Below are positions 34,074-43,490 of a DNA stretch of 64,000 nucleotides, in pieces. Both the position numbers and the translations under genes were made by a program. Position 1 is the first letter of the stretch. Every line of letters begins with the position of its first letter. Origin of the DNA: Psychrobacillus sp. OK032 (lineage in GTDB: Bacteria; Bacillota; Bacilli; Bacillales_A; Planococcaceae); NCBI RefSeq assembly GCF_900111345.1, contig NZ_FOGY01000010.1, forward strand, positions 62,001 to 126,000. Reading direction: 5' to 3'. Below the pieces are notes generated by a model. It worked only from the letters and a program-made list of their open reading frames with translations, was not told the DNA's origin and did no database searches.

Positions 34074-35243
34074 GTGAACAAAAAAGAGCCTATTTGGACA
34101 AAAGCATTTATCAGTTTGTTTGCAACAAACTTTTCTATTTTTATGATATTTTACGGTTTAGTATCCGCACTTCCTCTTTATGCAACGGACGTTCTATCTC
34201 GTTCTGATAAAGATGCGGGTTTATTAATGACTATCTTTTTAATTTCCGCTATTATTGTTCGTCCTTTTACCGGTAAAGTATTGGATTTAATTGGTAAACG
34301 CAAAGTGCTTTGGACCGCTTTCTTTCTTTATCTGCTATGCACTGCACTATATTACTTCGTGGTACCTTTTGAGGCGTTATTGATTTTACGACTCGTGCAA
34401 GGAATTTTCTTTAGTATTGCAACGACGGCAAGTGGATCTTTGGCAGCAGACACTATACCAGTTGCAAGACGCGGAGCAGGATTAGGTTATTTTGTGATGT
34501 CTACAAACCTAGCTGTCGTTGTCGGACCTCTTGTCACATTAACTATTATTCAATATTTCTCATATGATGCAATGTTTTTAACGTTGACCGCCTTACTTAT
34601 TATTGGTGCTATTGCAGCTTTAATGATACCGGCTAATAAGAAATCTGCCACTCCGCCTGGGAAATCCCGATTGACTTGGAATGACCTTTTTGAGAAAAAA
34701 GCATTGCCTATTGCACTTACTGCTTGTATAGTTGGTTTTTCCTATGCAGGTGTCCTTTCTTATTTGTCGATTTATTCGCAACAAAAAGGAGTACTACATT
34801 TAACAAGTAGCTTTTTTGCAGTATATGCAATCGTGATGCTAGCTACTCGACCGTATACAGGCCGAATTTTTGATGAAAAAGGACCTAAATATATTATTAT
34901 TCCTGGTCTACTTTCTTTCGTTATCGGCCTTGTTTTACTTGCTTTCATGAATTCACCTTTCCTATTTCTACTATCAGGCGCATTTATCGGTCTTGGTTAC
35001 GGAGCAGTTGTACCAAGCCTCCAAACGCTTGCTATCCAATCTACTACGCATGAAAGAAGTGGTTATGCGACCGCTACATTCTTTACGTTATTTGATACAG
35101 GATTAGCAGTAGGATCTTTCTTACTTGGAATAATCGCCATTCAGTTTGGTTATCAAAATTTATATTTATTGTCTAGCGTATTTGTTATTGTGGCCCTTCT
35201 TTTATTTATGGGATTACAAAAGAAGAAAGACCGTTTAGCGTAA
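34074..35243 (+). CDS. MFS transporter (drug/metabolite efflux type)
   Basis: A 389-residue, 12-helix major facilitator. The loop 2-3 motif is GKVLDLIGKRKVLW and the antiporter-like segment in helix 5 is GAGLGYFVMSTNLAVVVGPL. A GTG start has AAGGAG 7-8 nt upstream. It is co-transcribed with a MarR regulator; substrate unknown. Confidence 0.92.
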   Translation: MNKKEPIWTKAFISLFATNFSIFMIFYGLVSALPLYATDVLSRSDKDAGLLMTIFLISAIIVRPFTGKVLDLIGKRKVLWTAFFLYLLCTALYYFVVPFEALLILRLVQGIFFSIATTASGSLAADTIPVARRGAGLGYFVMSTNLAVVVGPLVTLTIIQYFSYDAMFLTLTALLIIGAIAALMIPANKKSATPPGKSRLTWNDLFEKKALPIALTACIVGFSYAGVLSYLSIYSQQKGVLHLTSSFFAVYAIVMLATRPYTGRIFDEKGPKYIIIPGLLSFVIGLVLLAFMNSPFLFLLSGAFIGLGYGAVVPSLQTLAIQSTTHERSGYATATFFTLFDTGLAVGSFLLGIIAIQFGYQNLYLLSSVFVIVALLLFMGLQKKKDRLA

Positions 35244-35258
35244 ATCGCTGAACGGTTT
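35229..35258 (+). terminator. Terminator of the marR-MFS operon
   Basis: ACCGTTTAGCG pairs with CGCTGAACGGT (one G-U) followed by TTTTCTTTT; it overlaps the MFS stop codon. Confidence 0.85.
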
Positions 35259-35344
35259 TTCTTTTCCAATTCTTTCGTTCTTATATGTATATAATCCCTC
35301 TTTTTGGCAACACTTGAGTGGACATATATTTAGGAGGGAATTCG

Positions 35345-35881
35345 TTGAAGAAACAATACATTAGTTTATTCGTTTTAATAATAGTTATACTTAGTGGATG
35401 TGGTTTTCCGTTAGCAGATGCTGATTTAAATGAACAGGTACAAGTTTCACTGCTAAACACGGATGGGAAAGAAGTAGGTCAAGCTACTCTCACTAATCAT
35501 GCAAAAGGGGTTCATATCCTCATAAAAGCAGAAGGCCTACAACCAGGAACGAAGGCTATTCATTTTCATGAAACAGCTTTATGTGAGAAACCAGATTTTA
35601 AAACTGCAGGAGCCCATTTTAACCCTAGTCATAAAGAGCATGGCTTTCAAAATCCGAAGGGCTACCACTTAGGAGATTTACCTAACATCGAAGTCGATGC
35701 AAATGGTAAAGTAGAGGTTGAAACAGTATCCCCCGCAGTAGTATTAGCGGAAGGAAAAAGTAACTCCTTATTAGATGCGGATGGTAGTTCTATTATTATC
35801 CATCAAAACGCAGATGATTATAAGACAGACCCTTCTGGCAATTCTGGAGATCGAATCATTTGTGGTGAAATTAAGAAATAG
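35345..35881 (+). CDS. sodC: Cu/Zn superoxide dismutase-family lipoprotein
   Basis: A 178-residue SodC-type protein. The TTG start at 35345 has AGGAGGG upstream and yields a lipoprotein signal (FVLIIVILSGC, lipid Cys19). All Cu/Zn ligands appear: H73 and H75 (IHFHE), H91 (GAHFNP), H99, H108, D111 and H153 (IIIHQNADD), plus C80/C173 for the disulfide and R170 near the active site. The B. subtilis relative YojM is reported to lack two copper ligands, so this copy may be catalytically competent. It would act on the outer face of the membrane. Confidence 0.92.
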   Translation: MKKQYISLFVLIIVILSGCGFPLADADLNEQVQVSLLNTDGKEVGQATLTNHAKGVHILIKAEGLQPGTKAIHFHETALCEKPDFKTAGAHFNPSHKEHGFQNPKGYHLGDLPNIEVDANGKVEVETVSPAVVLAEGKSNSLLDADGSSIIIHQNADDYKTDPSGNSGDRIICGEIKK

Positions 35882-35898
35882 GTTGGAAGGTGAACTGG

Positions 35899-36981
35899 AT
35901 GAAAACAATAGGCTGGTTGCTACTTTTAGTTTTAGCCATTTTCTTCTCTAGACCTTTATGGGAAGAACATGCCGCAAAATATGTAGACCTTACTTTTTTA
36001 GAACCTGTAGATGAATGGATCGATTCAATAGAGGTCACGCACTATTTGGACGAAGCAAAAGCATACTGGAAAGAAATAAAAGAAGAACCAGCCACAAATA
36101 TTTCTTCCAATCAACAAACACTTCCCGGTGAAGGAATTGAATTAGATCAAATCACCATAGGGATGAAAAAAAGTGAGATTGAGAAAATTCACGGAAATGC
36201 CAAACGGGTAAGCTTGAATGAATATAATTTAGTCTGGCATACGTACCACGAAGATTATAAAAATTTCATGATGGTTTCGTACGATAACAAAAATACGGTG
36301 AATGCCATGTTTACAAATCAACCTTCCGAGTCTTCATTTTTAGGCTTAAACATGGATAGTACGAGAGATGAAGTTCTTGCGAAGTTAGGTGAACCCGTTA
36401 AAAAATTAAAAAAGGGAAATATCATCTATATATTACCTGATGCTGGGGAATATGATCTATTCCTAATTAATCATAATTATGTCACATTCTTTTACGATCT
36501 ACATGAAAATAACACGATTACCGCTATACAAATTATGAAGGAATCCGTGGAGAAAAATCACTCTACGACATTTGGTGAACCTTCTGAAGAGCTAAAGACT
36601 GGATTTGAATTTCAACTTTTTGACTTAACAAATTCCTCCAGAGTTATTAGAGGTTTGTCTATTCTTACATATGATGAAGCTGTAAGTAACACAGCTCGTA
36701 AACATAGCGAGGATATGGCAAATCACAATTACTTTAGTCATGAAAATTTAAAAGGTAAATCTCCTTTTGATCGACTAGAGGAGGATGGTTTAACTTTTTC
36801 TTACGCAGGTGAGAACTTGGCTTATGGACAAACTAGTAGTATTTTTGCCCATGAAGGGTTGATGAATTCTATGGGTCACCGGAAAAATATATTAAATGCG
36901 GATTACAGAAACCTAGGTGTAGGAACCGCCTTTAACGAAGATTCCACCCCTTACTATACTGAAAACTTTTTCTCCAAGTAA
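35899..36981 (+). CDS. CAP/SCP-domain protein with CAP-associated domain (YlbC type)
   Basis: A 360-residue protein: one N-terminal membrane helix (TIGWLLLLVLAIFFS), a CAP-associated region (about 85-215, ITIGMKKSEIEKIHG ... MDSTRDEVLAKLGEP), and a C-terminal CAP domain with ARKHSEDMANHNYFSHENLKGKSPFDRL, AGENLAYG and SMGHRKNIL. Members are extracytoplasmic and of unclear biochemical role. The ATG at 35899 has AAGGTG 6 nt upstream. It lies 17 nt after sodC, so the two probably share a transcript. Confidence 0.9.
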   Translation: MKTIGWLLLLVLAIFFSRPLWEEHAAKYVDLTFLEPVDEWIDSIEVTHYLDEAKAYWKEIKEEPATNISSNQQTLPGEGIELDQITIGMKKSEIEKIHGNAKRVSLNEYNLVWHTYHEDYKNFMMVSYDNKNTVNAMFTNQPSESSFLGLNMDSTRDEVLAKLGEPVKKLKKGNIIYILPDAGEYDLFLINHNYVTFFYDLHENNTITAIQIMKESVEKNHSTTFGEPSEELKTGFEFQLFDLTNSSRVIRGLSILTYDEAVSNTARKHSEDMANHNYFSHENLKGKSPFDRLEEDGLTFSYAGENLAYGQTSSIFAHEGLMNSMGHRKNILNADYRNLGVGTAFNEDSTPYYTENFFSK

Positions 36982-37031
36982 GAAAGAGCAAGAGAGACCA
37001 CATAATCACTACTGAAAGCGACTAAAAAATT

Positions 37032-37059
37032 GGGGCTATCCTTTTTAGGTAGCCCCTTT
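37032..37059. terminator. Terminator after the CAP-domain gene
   Basis: GGGGCTA pairs with TAGCCCC (loop 11 nt), with A-rich and T-rich flanks between convergent genes. Confidence 0.75.
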
Positions 37060-37061
37060 CG

Positions 37062-37730
37062 TTATTTCATATGTTTTAGCGCTTCTCTTTTGCTTAATGG
37101 AGCAAGCTTTGTATTTTCTACAAACTGCCTAACAATCTCTGGACTTGTTTTTGCATATTCTCTTAGTACCCAACCAATTGCTTTCTGAATAAAAAACTCT
37201 TTGGAAGTAGCATGTCGGTTAATCGTTGCAAATAGTAATTCTTCGTTCGTCTCTTGCTTATACTTTAACTGATGTAAAATGGAAGCCCGATTTGTCCACA
37301 TATTAGAAGACTTCACCCACTCCATCATAACAGCCTCTCCTGCTGCTCTATCCGCTTTCACAATGTCTCCAACAATTTTAGGAACAATTGCATCGACACT
37401 ATCCCACCAGGAATTGGTTTCAATGAGTTTTAGGCAAAAAGGTAAATCTTCGACCGTTAATTGTTTTTGATATTTGGCAAGTAATTCAATTGCTACGTAA
37501 TGATATTCTCGCTCTTTTAATTGAAAAAGTGACCATACTTCCTCTTTTATGGATTCTAATGCTGGAAGCTTACTTTCTTTCACAAGTGCCCGAAATAGCG
37601 TTCTACGTTCGGGTGTTTTAATGCCTAAAAACGGAAAATGATTTTTCATATACGCGGCCATCGGTAATGCATTTTCTTCATTACGATGAGGCTCCATATA
37701 GCTTTTTACAAGTTCTATTGACCATTTCAT
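37062..37730 (-). CDS. DNA alkylation repair protein (AlkD type HEAT-repeat glycosylase)
   Basis: A 222-residue HEAT-like repeat protein. Conserved AlkD residues are visible in ETNSWWDSVDAIV (W and D that contact the lesion), SSNMWTNRASILHQL (R) and IQKAIGWVLREYAK (W). AlkD excises 3-methyl and 7-methyl purines without base flipping. It overlaps the nitroreductase gene by 4 nt (ATGA), so both are one operon. Confidence 0.92.
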   Translation of the reverse strand: MKWSIELVKSYMEPHRNEENALPMAAYMKNHFPFLGIKTPERRTLFRALVKESKLPALESIKEEVWSLFQLKEREYHYVAIELLAKYQKQLTVEDLPFCLKLIETNSWWDSVDAIVPKIVGDIVKADRAAGEAVMMEWVKSSNMWTNRASILHQLKYKQETNEELLFATINRHATSKEFFIQKAIGWVLREYAKTSPEIVRQFVENTKLAPLSKREALKHMK

Positions 37731-38458
37731 TTCATATGAAAACCTTTACTCGCTAGAAACTCACGGATATGCGGACGACGCGGACTTTCTAGAAACTCTG
37801 CCATTTGTTGTGTCCAATTTGCTACTTTTTGGTTGGAACCACGGCTTGCGTAATATTCCTCCATTGTGCGATCATATTCCGTTAATAGCGATTCGTATTT
37901 TGCACTATCGTAACTATTCTCATGTAATACAGCGGCAACTGGAAGACGAGGCTTTACTTCATTTTGTTGGTCGGGTACACCTAAAGTTATCCCGAATAGA
38001 GGAAAAACACCTTCCGGCAAGTCAACTAATTGACTAATTTCTGCAGGAGCATTGCGCACACCACCTATGAAGCAAATTCCAAATCCTTTCGCTTCTGCAG
38101 CAATAACTAGATTTTGTGCAAATAAAGCAACATCGACTGCTCCAACTAATACATTTTCAGTTGTATCGATTTCAATCTCCGTATGATGTAGCTTTCCTGC
38201 AACTTGAAGCCGATGAAAATCGGCACATAGTAATAATGCTGCACCTGCTGTTTCAAATTGTTTAGGGTTTTGTGAAAGTTTACCTAGCTCCTCTTTTTTA
38301 GCAATGTCTGTTACCCAAATGACACTATATGCTTGTACGAAGTGGGAACTAGCCGCATGTTGAGCAGTTTCAACTAACGCTGAAACTTCTTCTTTCGTAA
38401 GTGTGTAGTCTTTATATTTTCGAACCGATGCATGGGAACGTAATAACTTTTCTACCAT
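37727..38458 (-). CDS. NADPH-dependent flavin oxidoreductase/nitroreductase (NfrA type)
   Basis: A 243-residue FMN nitroreductase-fold protein. It starts LLRSHASVRKYKDYTLTKEEV, the typical R-S-x-R FMN phosphate site, with AAEAKGFGICFIGGVRNAPAEISQL and FGITLGVPDQ in the later part and the C-terminal arm NWTQQMAEFLESPRRPHIREFLASKGF of NfrA proteins. These reduce flavins, nitroaromatics or quinones with NADPH. First gene of the unit with alkD. Confidence 0.92.
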   Translation of the reverse strand: MVEKLLRSHASVRKYKDYTLTKEEVSALVETAQHAASSHFVQAYSVIWVTDIAKKEELGKLSQNPKQFETAGAALLLCADFHRLQVAGKLHHTEIEIDTTENVLVGAVDVALFAQNLVIAAEAKGFGICFIGGVRNAPAEISQLVDLPEGVFPLFGITLGVPDQQNEVKPRLPVAAVLHENSYDSAKYESLLTEYDRTMEEYYASRGSNQKVANWTQQMAEFLESPRRPHIREFLASKGFHMK

Positions 38459-38575
38459 TTTAGAAAACCTCTTTCATTTTTTAGTTGTTGTCTATAAGTA
38501 TACCGAAAAAAATAAATAGAGTGGACAAAAGAGCCTACCATAGACACTTCCACCCACTCTTATACTTTAAATAAT

Positions 38576-39589
38576 TTAAAACGCGAATAGCACAATAAAA
38601 TATACAACCATTGCTGCTAGTCCAAGTGGGAACCCAAACTTCGCCCATTCTTTACTTTGAATACCTAGTTTACCTGCAGAAATAATATTCGGTATATTCC
38701 CAGGAATGAGCATTCCCCCACTAATCATAAGCCCAAGAAGGATTGCTCGAATTGTTTCCTCGCTCATAGCTGGACTAATTTCAGCAGCAGCTAATGTAGC
38801 ATTATCCAGTACAGCTGAAATCATATTGATCCAATATAAAACAGCAGGATGCAAATCAAGCAAGTAATTATTGATTAATGGTTCAAAACCTGCTCCAAGT
38901 AATGTTAATCCCATTACAAACAAATAGATTTTAACTGTCCGAATAATGATTTCTTTATATGACTCACTTTCTTGTTTACTAGATAAGCCTTCCTCACCTT
39001 GTTTCGGCTTTACAAGTATAGCCGCTAATATCCCGAATATGATAACTGCGGAAATAATTTCAGGTCCAATTAAACGGAATAGATAGAAAAAGTCTTGATC
39101 TAATCTGCTAATGGCAATTGTTGAAAGTGGCTCTCCAATTGGAGTTAAAGCTGCTCCAAGACCGATAGAAAAACAAGCTAATACAACGAGTCGTACCTCT
39201 GATTTGCGGTCAAGTTTAATCACACTTACGATTAACACTAATACTAAAGCTGCAATAATTGCCGTAATTACACTGGAAACTAAGCCCAATACAATAACAA
39301 TAAGTGCACTAAATAATCTAAAAGGCATTGCATTACTTATGCCTAAAATTCCTTTTTCTAAAGGCGCTTGAAGCCATTTAAATAATAATCCAGCCACTAA
39401 AACAGCGAGCGTTATTTTAATAGGATCCTCAAGTGCTTTTATAAATAGTGACATATCCAATACGCCACTAACAATCGCTGCTGCAATACCCATGATGAAT
39501 AAAAATACTTCTAAGTTATGCTCTACGTATTTAACACTAAAAGGTAAAAATAATACGAGCAGAAGTATAATAATTAAACCAATAATCAT
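38576..39589 (-). CDS. DUF1646-family membrane protein (putative cation transporter)
   Basis: A 337-residue protein with about nine to ten membrane helices. The conserved LACFSIGLGAALTPIGEPLSTIAISRL block and MISAVLDNATLAAAEISPAM and SGGMLIPGNIPNIISAGKLGI resemble the ion-transporter/ArsB-NhaD-like layout and match DUF1646. Substrate unknown. RBS AAAGGAAG is unusually far (about 12 nt) from the ATG. Transcript is probably monocistronic. Confidence 0.85.
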   Translation of the reverse strand: MIIGLIIILLLVLFLPFSVKYVEHNLEVFLFIMGIAAAIVSGVLDMSLFIKALEDPIKITLAVLVAGLLFKWLQAPLEKGILGISNAMPFRLFSALIVIVLGLVSSVITAIIAALVLVLIVSVIKLDRKSEVRLVVLACFSIGLGAALTPIGEPLSTIAISRLDQDFFYLFRLIGPEIISAVIIFGILAAILVKPKQGEEGLSSKQESESYKEIIIRTVKIYLFVMGLTLLGAGFEPLINNYLLDLHPAVLYWINMISAVLDNATLAAAEISPAMSEETIRAILLGLMISGGMLIPGNIPNIISAGKLGIQSKEWAKFGFPLGLAAMVVYFIVLFAF

Positions 39590-39711
39590 AACTATGTAGT
39601 CTTCCTTTCCAACTAGACATATCCAAACACTATTTAATAAATATTAACATTAGTAGTTTAACATAATTATAGCAATATTCACACTTATTCTTTCTTCATA
39701 AAAGAATATTT

Positions 39712-39773
39712 TATTCGCTTTTTTATTGAAAAAAGCGAATAAGAAAGTCTATTTCGACCTTCCATTCGCTCTT
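39712..39773 (-). terminator. Overlapping hairpins after the DUF779 gene
   Basis: A 13-bp stem TATTCGCTTTTTT (39712-39724)/AAAAAAGCGAATA (39729-39741) has a 4-nt loop. The AAAAAAGCGAATA arm can instead pair partly with an upstream ATTCGC near 39764. On the minus strand the alternative stem is followed by TTTTTT, a good terminator. Confidence 0.8.
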
Positions 39774-39776
39774 TTG

Positions 39777-40133
39777 TTATGCTTGCAGTTGTTTATATTC
39801 TTCCTCTGTAAATGCATGGGACCTAGTTAGGAAACGCTTCCCTTCTACACCTTCAAGAGAAAACATTCCCCCTCGACCGTCCACTACATCAATGATTAAC
39901 TGTGTATGCTTCCAGTAATCAAACTGGCTTTTATGCATATAAAACGGTACATCCCCTATACGGCCTAATAATACATCCTGATCTCCTACAATAAGGTCTC
40001 CATCAGGATAGCACATCGGAGAAGAACCATCACAGCAACCACCCGACTGATGAAACATTAGTGGACCATGCTTATTTTTCAGTAATTCTATTAGTTCCAG
40101 TGCAGCGTCTGTTGCAATTACCCGCTCAACCAT
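39777..40133 (-). CDS. DUF779-family protein associated with aldehyde dehydrogenase
   Basis: A 118-residue protein with the conserved HGPLMFHQSGGCCDGSSPMCYPDGD motif (adjacent cysteines, one further Cys) and a YMHKSQFDYWKHTQLIIDVVDGRGGMFSLEG segment. DUF779 proteins are regularly encoded next to NAD-dependent aldehyde dehydrogenases; their biochemical role is not established. It lies 20 nt after the dehydrogenase with RBS GGAGGTG. Confidence 0.92.
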   Translation of the reverse strand: MVERVIATDAALELIELLKNKHGPLMFHQSGGCCDGSSPMCYPDGDLIVGDQDVLLGRIGDVPFYMHKSQFDYWKHTQLIIDVVDGRGGMFSLEGVEGKRFLTRSHAFTEEEYKQLQA

Positions 40134-40153
40134 CTACATGCACCTCCGTCTAA

Positions 40154-41674
40154 TCAAAAGAAGCCTAGCTTGTTTTCACTGTAGCTCACAAGAAGGTTTT
40201 TCGTTTGTTGGTAGTGACCTAACATCATCAAATGGTTTTCACGACCTACCCCTGACATTTTATATCCACCAAATGCAGCATGAGCAGGATATTGGTGGTA
40301 ACAGTTTGTCCAAACACGGCCCGCTTGAATGCCACGCCCAAAGCGGTATGCAGTATTCATATCTCTTGTCCAAATACCAGATCCTAATCCGTACAATGTG
40401 TCATTTGCAATTTCTAGTGCCTCTTCTTTCGTCTTGAACGTTGTAACAGATACTACTGGTCCAAAAATTTCCTCTTGGAAAATACGCATTTTATTATTTC
40501 CTTTGAACACAGTTGGTTTAATATAATATCCTTCTGCAAGCTCGTCTTCTAGCGTGTTACGCTCTCCGCCGATTAAACACTCCGCACCTTCTTGCTTACC
40601 AATATCTAAATAAGATAAGATTTTTTCCATTTGTTCTGCGGAAGCTTGAGCACCCATCATAACATTTGGATCAAGTGGGTTTCCTGTTTGAATTGCTTCT
40701 ACTCTTTGTAGAACACGTTCCATGAATTTATCATAGATTGACTCTTGGATAAGTGCACGCGAAGGACATGTACATACTTCTCCTTGGTTCAAGGCAAACA
40801 AAACAAATCCTTCTACTGCTTTATCTAAAAATGCATCATCTTCATCCATAATATCTTCGAAGAAAATATTTGGTGATTTTCCACCAAGCTCTAACGTTAC
40901 TGGGATTAAGTTTTGAGAAGCATATTGCATGATTAATCGACCAGTAGTTGTTTCCCCAGTGAATGCAATTTTACTAATTCTCGGACTGGATGCTAACGGT
41001 TTCCCAGCTTCTAAGCCAAAACCATTTACAATATTCAAAACACCAGGAGGTAATAAATCTCCAATTAACTCGGCTAGTACTAAAATGGATGCCGGTGTTT
41101 GTTCGGCTGGCTTTAACACGACACAGTTACCTGCTGCTAGTGCCGGTGCTAGCTTCCAAACTGCCATTAAAAGCGGGAAATTCCAAGGGATAATTTGTCC
41201 CACAACGCCAAGCGGTTCATGGAAATGATACGCTACTGTATCATTATCAATTTGACTTAACCCACCTTCTTGCGCGCGGATAGCCCCTGCAAAATAACGA
41301 AAATGATCAATAGCAAGTGGTAAATCTGCGTTTAATGTTTCCCGTACTGCTTTCCCGTTATCCCATGTTTCTGCTACGGCTAGTGTTTCTAAATTTTCTT
41401 CGATTCGATTTGCTATTTTATTTAATATATTTGATCGTTCTGCTACAGAGGTTTTACCCCATGCATCTTTTGCTGCATGTGCCGCATCTAATGCAAGCTC
41501 GATATCTTCTGCAGTTGATCGTGCAACTTGTGTAAATACTTTACCTGTTATTGGTGTAACGTTGTCAAAATACTGTCCTTTTACCGGGGGTGTCCATTCG
41601 CCGTTAATATAGTTTTCATACTTGTCCTTAAACGAAACCTTTGCGCCTTCTGTATTCGGAAATGCATAAACCAT
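40154..41674 (-). CDS. NAD(P)-dependent aldehyde dehydrogenase
   Basis: A 506-residue ALDH: Rossmann segment [23 protein letters not shown], catalytic Glu in [11 protein letters not shown] and catalytic Cys in [15 protein letters not shown]-terminal [13 protein letters not shown] and [22 protein letters not shown]. Close to the AldA/ExaC-type enzymes that oxidise acetaldehyde and other short aldehydes. The ATG at 41674 has AAGGGGAGG upstream. Paired with DUF779 as in many Bacilli. Confidence 0.95.
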   Translation of the reverse strand: MVYAFPNTEGAKVSFKDKYENYINGEWTPPVKGQYFDNVTPITGKVFTQVARSTAEDIELALDAAHAAKDAWGKTSVAERSNILNKIANRIEENLETLAVAETWDNGKAVRETLNADLPLAIDHFRYFAGAIRAQEGGLSQIDNDTVAYHFHEPLGVVGQIIPWNFPLLMAVWKLAPALAAGNCVVLKPAEQTPASILVLAELIGDLLPPGVLNIVNGFGLEAGKPLASSPRISKIAFTGETTTGRLIMQYASQNLIPVTLELGGKSPNIFFEDIMDEDDAFLDKAVEGFVLFALNQGEVCTCPSRALIQESIYDKFMERVLQRVEAIQTGNPLDPNVMMGAQASAEQMEKILSYLDIGKQEGAECLIGGERNTLEDELAEGYYIKPTVFKGNNKMRIFQEEIFGPVVSVTTFKTKEEALEIANDTLYGLGSGIWTRDMNTAYRFGRGIQAGRVWTNCYHQYPAHAAFGGYKMSGVGRENHLMMLGHYQQTKNLLVSYSENKLGFF

Positions 41675-41864
41675 TTTGTAATTCCTCCCCTTGTAACATT
41701 TTTTGCACATCACAAATATATATGCGTCTATATATTTGGGTATGCAGTTTCAAAACTATTAAAATAAAAATAGTCTCATATCTATTCTGTCAGATTAAAT
41801 AAATAATTACAAATATTTATATGAATATGTACAAAAGACGGGAGCTAAACCACGAGGGATAGTT

Positions 41865-42080
41865 TGTGTAATTTAGAGATAATGCGTCACTAGAAGCTCT
41901 ATTAGGTGAGCGATGAGCCATCACCACAGCTCTCGCGTTCGTTATGATGTCTCATCTGTCTCAACAGAGGAACGAAGGCTAAGAGCGCCACATCGTGTGG
42001 CAACGCCTTCGTGACCAACCTCCCGATGGCCTCGGCTGGAGTCGCCGCCTTACGCTTCATTCAATGGAACTTGCTAACTA
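41865..42080. repeat. Intergenic GC-rich repeat element, copy 2
   Basis: TTTAGAGATAATGCGTCAC near the left end matches the TIR-like end of copies 1 and 4. Internal blocks GGTGAGCGATGA.CCATC, ATGTCTCATCTGTCTCA and GGCTGGAGTCGCCGCCTTACGCTTCA.TCAATG are shared with copy 4 (46088-46270, inverted). It fills much of the 736-nt gap 41714-42449; no gene is evident there. Confidence 0.8.
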
Positions 42081-42113
42081 TTTTTATCACTGTGCGAAAT
42101 CCAGTAAATGGTT

Positions 42114-42188
42114 GAACGAGACAAACTAACCTCCGAACACGACAAAGTCCATCTTGAAGGCGACAAACCGACTACTGAACACGACAAA
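42114..42188 (+). repeat. Four degenerate 21-nt repeats (GAAcrcGACAAA)
   Basis: GACAAA occurs at 42120, 42141, 42162 and 42183, exactly 21 nt apart, each preceded by GAAC/GAAG plus two to three bases. In one frame (42108-42239) this reads as an ExDKxxx heptapeptide repeat followed by a stop, but no RBS precedes the ATG at 42108, so it is not called a gene. Confidence 0.75.
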
Positions 42189-42399
42189 ATTTCTCCTAGT
42201 AAAAACTACACTTGTCATGAGAAGGGATTATCTAATTAGTCATTTTAATCATTGCGTAGTTGGCTCATGCAAGGTGCGGCTAGCGCGAAGTCTTACGGTC
42301 ACTATATAAGTAGTTGTGAAGCATTATTTCTAAAAAGCCGCATACTTTATGTTATTTACAGAAAGTTATCGAAATATATTTTAGAGTTTTCTATAATAC

Positions 42400-42441
42400 A
42401 AAAAAATGACTCAAATGCACTTCTCGCATCTGAGCCATTTT
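42400..42441 (-). terminator. Terminator of the luciferase-like gene
   Basis: AATGGCTCAGATGC pairs with GCATTTGAGTCATT (G-U pairs) and continues on the minus strand in a T run, about 10 nt past the stop at 42450. The stretch 42240-42399 holds nothing recognisable. Confidence 0.88.
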
Positions 42442-42449
42442 CCTTATTC

Positions 42450-43490
42450 TTATTTACTTGTTTCTCTACGCACTACCGGAGCAACTTCTGTTGCAAGTAG
42501 TTCAATTCCTTTAGCAATCTCACTAAATGATTGCCCGCCAATATCGATTTGTGCGATAAATCGGTCGTGTCCGAATGCTTCATGTTGTCGAAGAATTTTT
42601 TCTACGATCTGCTGTGGACTACCTACAAATAGTGCAGTTTCTGGACTTGCCATATGCTCAAAATCGGAACGAGCTATTCTTGTACCCATCCCTCTTTGCT
42701 TATTCACGTACGACCAATAATTAGCATAATAAGGATAAAATTCGTCCTTTGCTTGTTGGCTTTCTTTTGCTATATATGTGTGCCCATTTACAGCAATCGG
42801 TAAGTTTTCTCGTTTATGTCCCTCTTCAATACCCGCTTGTAAATACAAATCTACAAGTGATTTAAACTGCGTTAGAGGTCCTCCTAATATAGCAATTGCC
42901 AGTCCCGTTCCAAGTCTCCCAGCTCTGATCGCACTCTTAGCTGTCCCACCTACTCCAACCCAAAGTGGCATTCTTTCTTGAATTGGTCGCGGAGAAATCA
43001 TTGCGTTTGTCAGGTCAGAACGAAATTTACCTTGCCAAGTCACTATTTCTTCTGCATTTAACTGTTGAAGTAACTTTATATTTTCTTCAAACAAAGCATC
43101 GTAATCATCCAAATCATATCCGAAAAGAGGAAATGACTCTATAAATGCTCCTCTGCCTGCTATGATTTCAGCCCGTCCTTCGGAGATCACATCTAACGTT
43201 GCAAAATCTTCAAATAAACGAACTGGATCTAGGGTGCTTATAACACTTGTTGCACTTGTCAGTTTAATACGTTTTGTAGCTTGAGCAACGGCAGCAAGGA
43301 CAACTGCTGGAGACGAAACCGTGTAATCCAATCGATGATGTTCTCCAACACCGAATATATCAAGACCCGCTTCATCTGCCATTTTTCCTAATTCAATCAC
43401 TTCTTTTAAACGCTGATTGGCACTAATTGTTTCTCCAGTATGCGGATTTGGACCGAGGTCACCAAATGTATAAATACCAATTTCCATCAT
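42450..43490 (-). CDS. LLM-class flavin-dependent (luciferase-like) oxidoreductase
   Basis: A 346-residue TIM-barrel monooxygenase-like protein: MEIGIYTFGDLGPNPHTG, DIFGVGEHHRLDYTVSSPAVVLAAVAQATKRIKLTSATSVI, EIIAGRGAFIESFPLFGYD and RPIQERMPLWVGVGGTAKSA follow the bacterial luciferase alpha-like pattern. FMNH2/F420-type chemistry is expected, substrate unknown. Its ATG directly follows the stop of the NAD(P)-binding gene, so the pair is translationally coupled and likely controlled by the Rrf2 regulator upstream. Confidence 0.92.
   Translation of the reverse strand: MMEIGIYTFGDLGPNPHTGETISANQRLKEVIELGKMADEAGLDIFGVGEHHRLDYTVSSPAVVLAAVAQATKRIKLTSATSVISTLDPVRLFEDFATLDVISEGRAEIIAGRGAFIESFPLFGYDLDDYDALFEENIKLLQQLNAEEIVTWQGKFRSDLTNAMISPRPIQERMPLWVGVGGTAKSAIRAGRLGTGLAIAILGGPLTQFKSLVDLYLQAGIEEGHKRENLPIAVNGHTYIAKESQQAKDEFYPYYANYWSYVNKQRGMGTRIARSDFEHMASPETALFVGSPQQIVEKILRQHEAFGHDRFIAQIDIGGQSFSEIAKGIELLATEVAPVVRRETSK

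Noticed and set aside
41865-42080. CRISPR array
   Set aside because: No regularly spaced identical 25-40-nt repeats; the repeats are inverted and of unequal spacing.
42108-42239. Calling the GACAAA array a coding gene
   Set aside because: No RBS upstream of the ATG; kept only as a finding.
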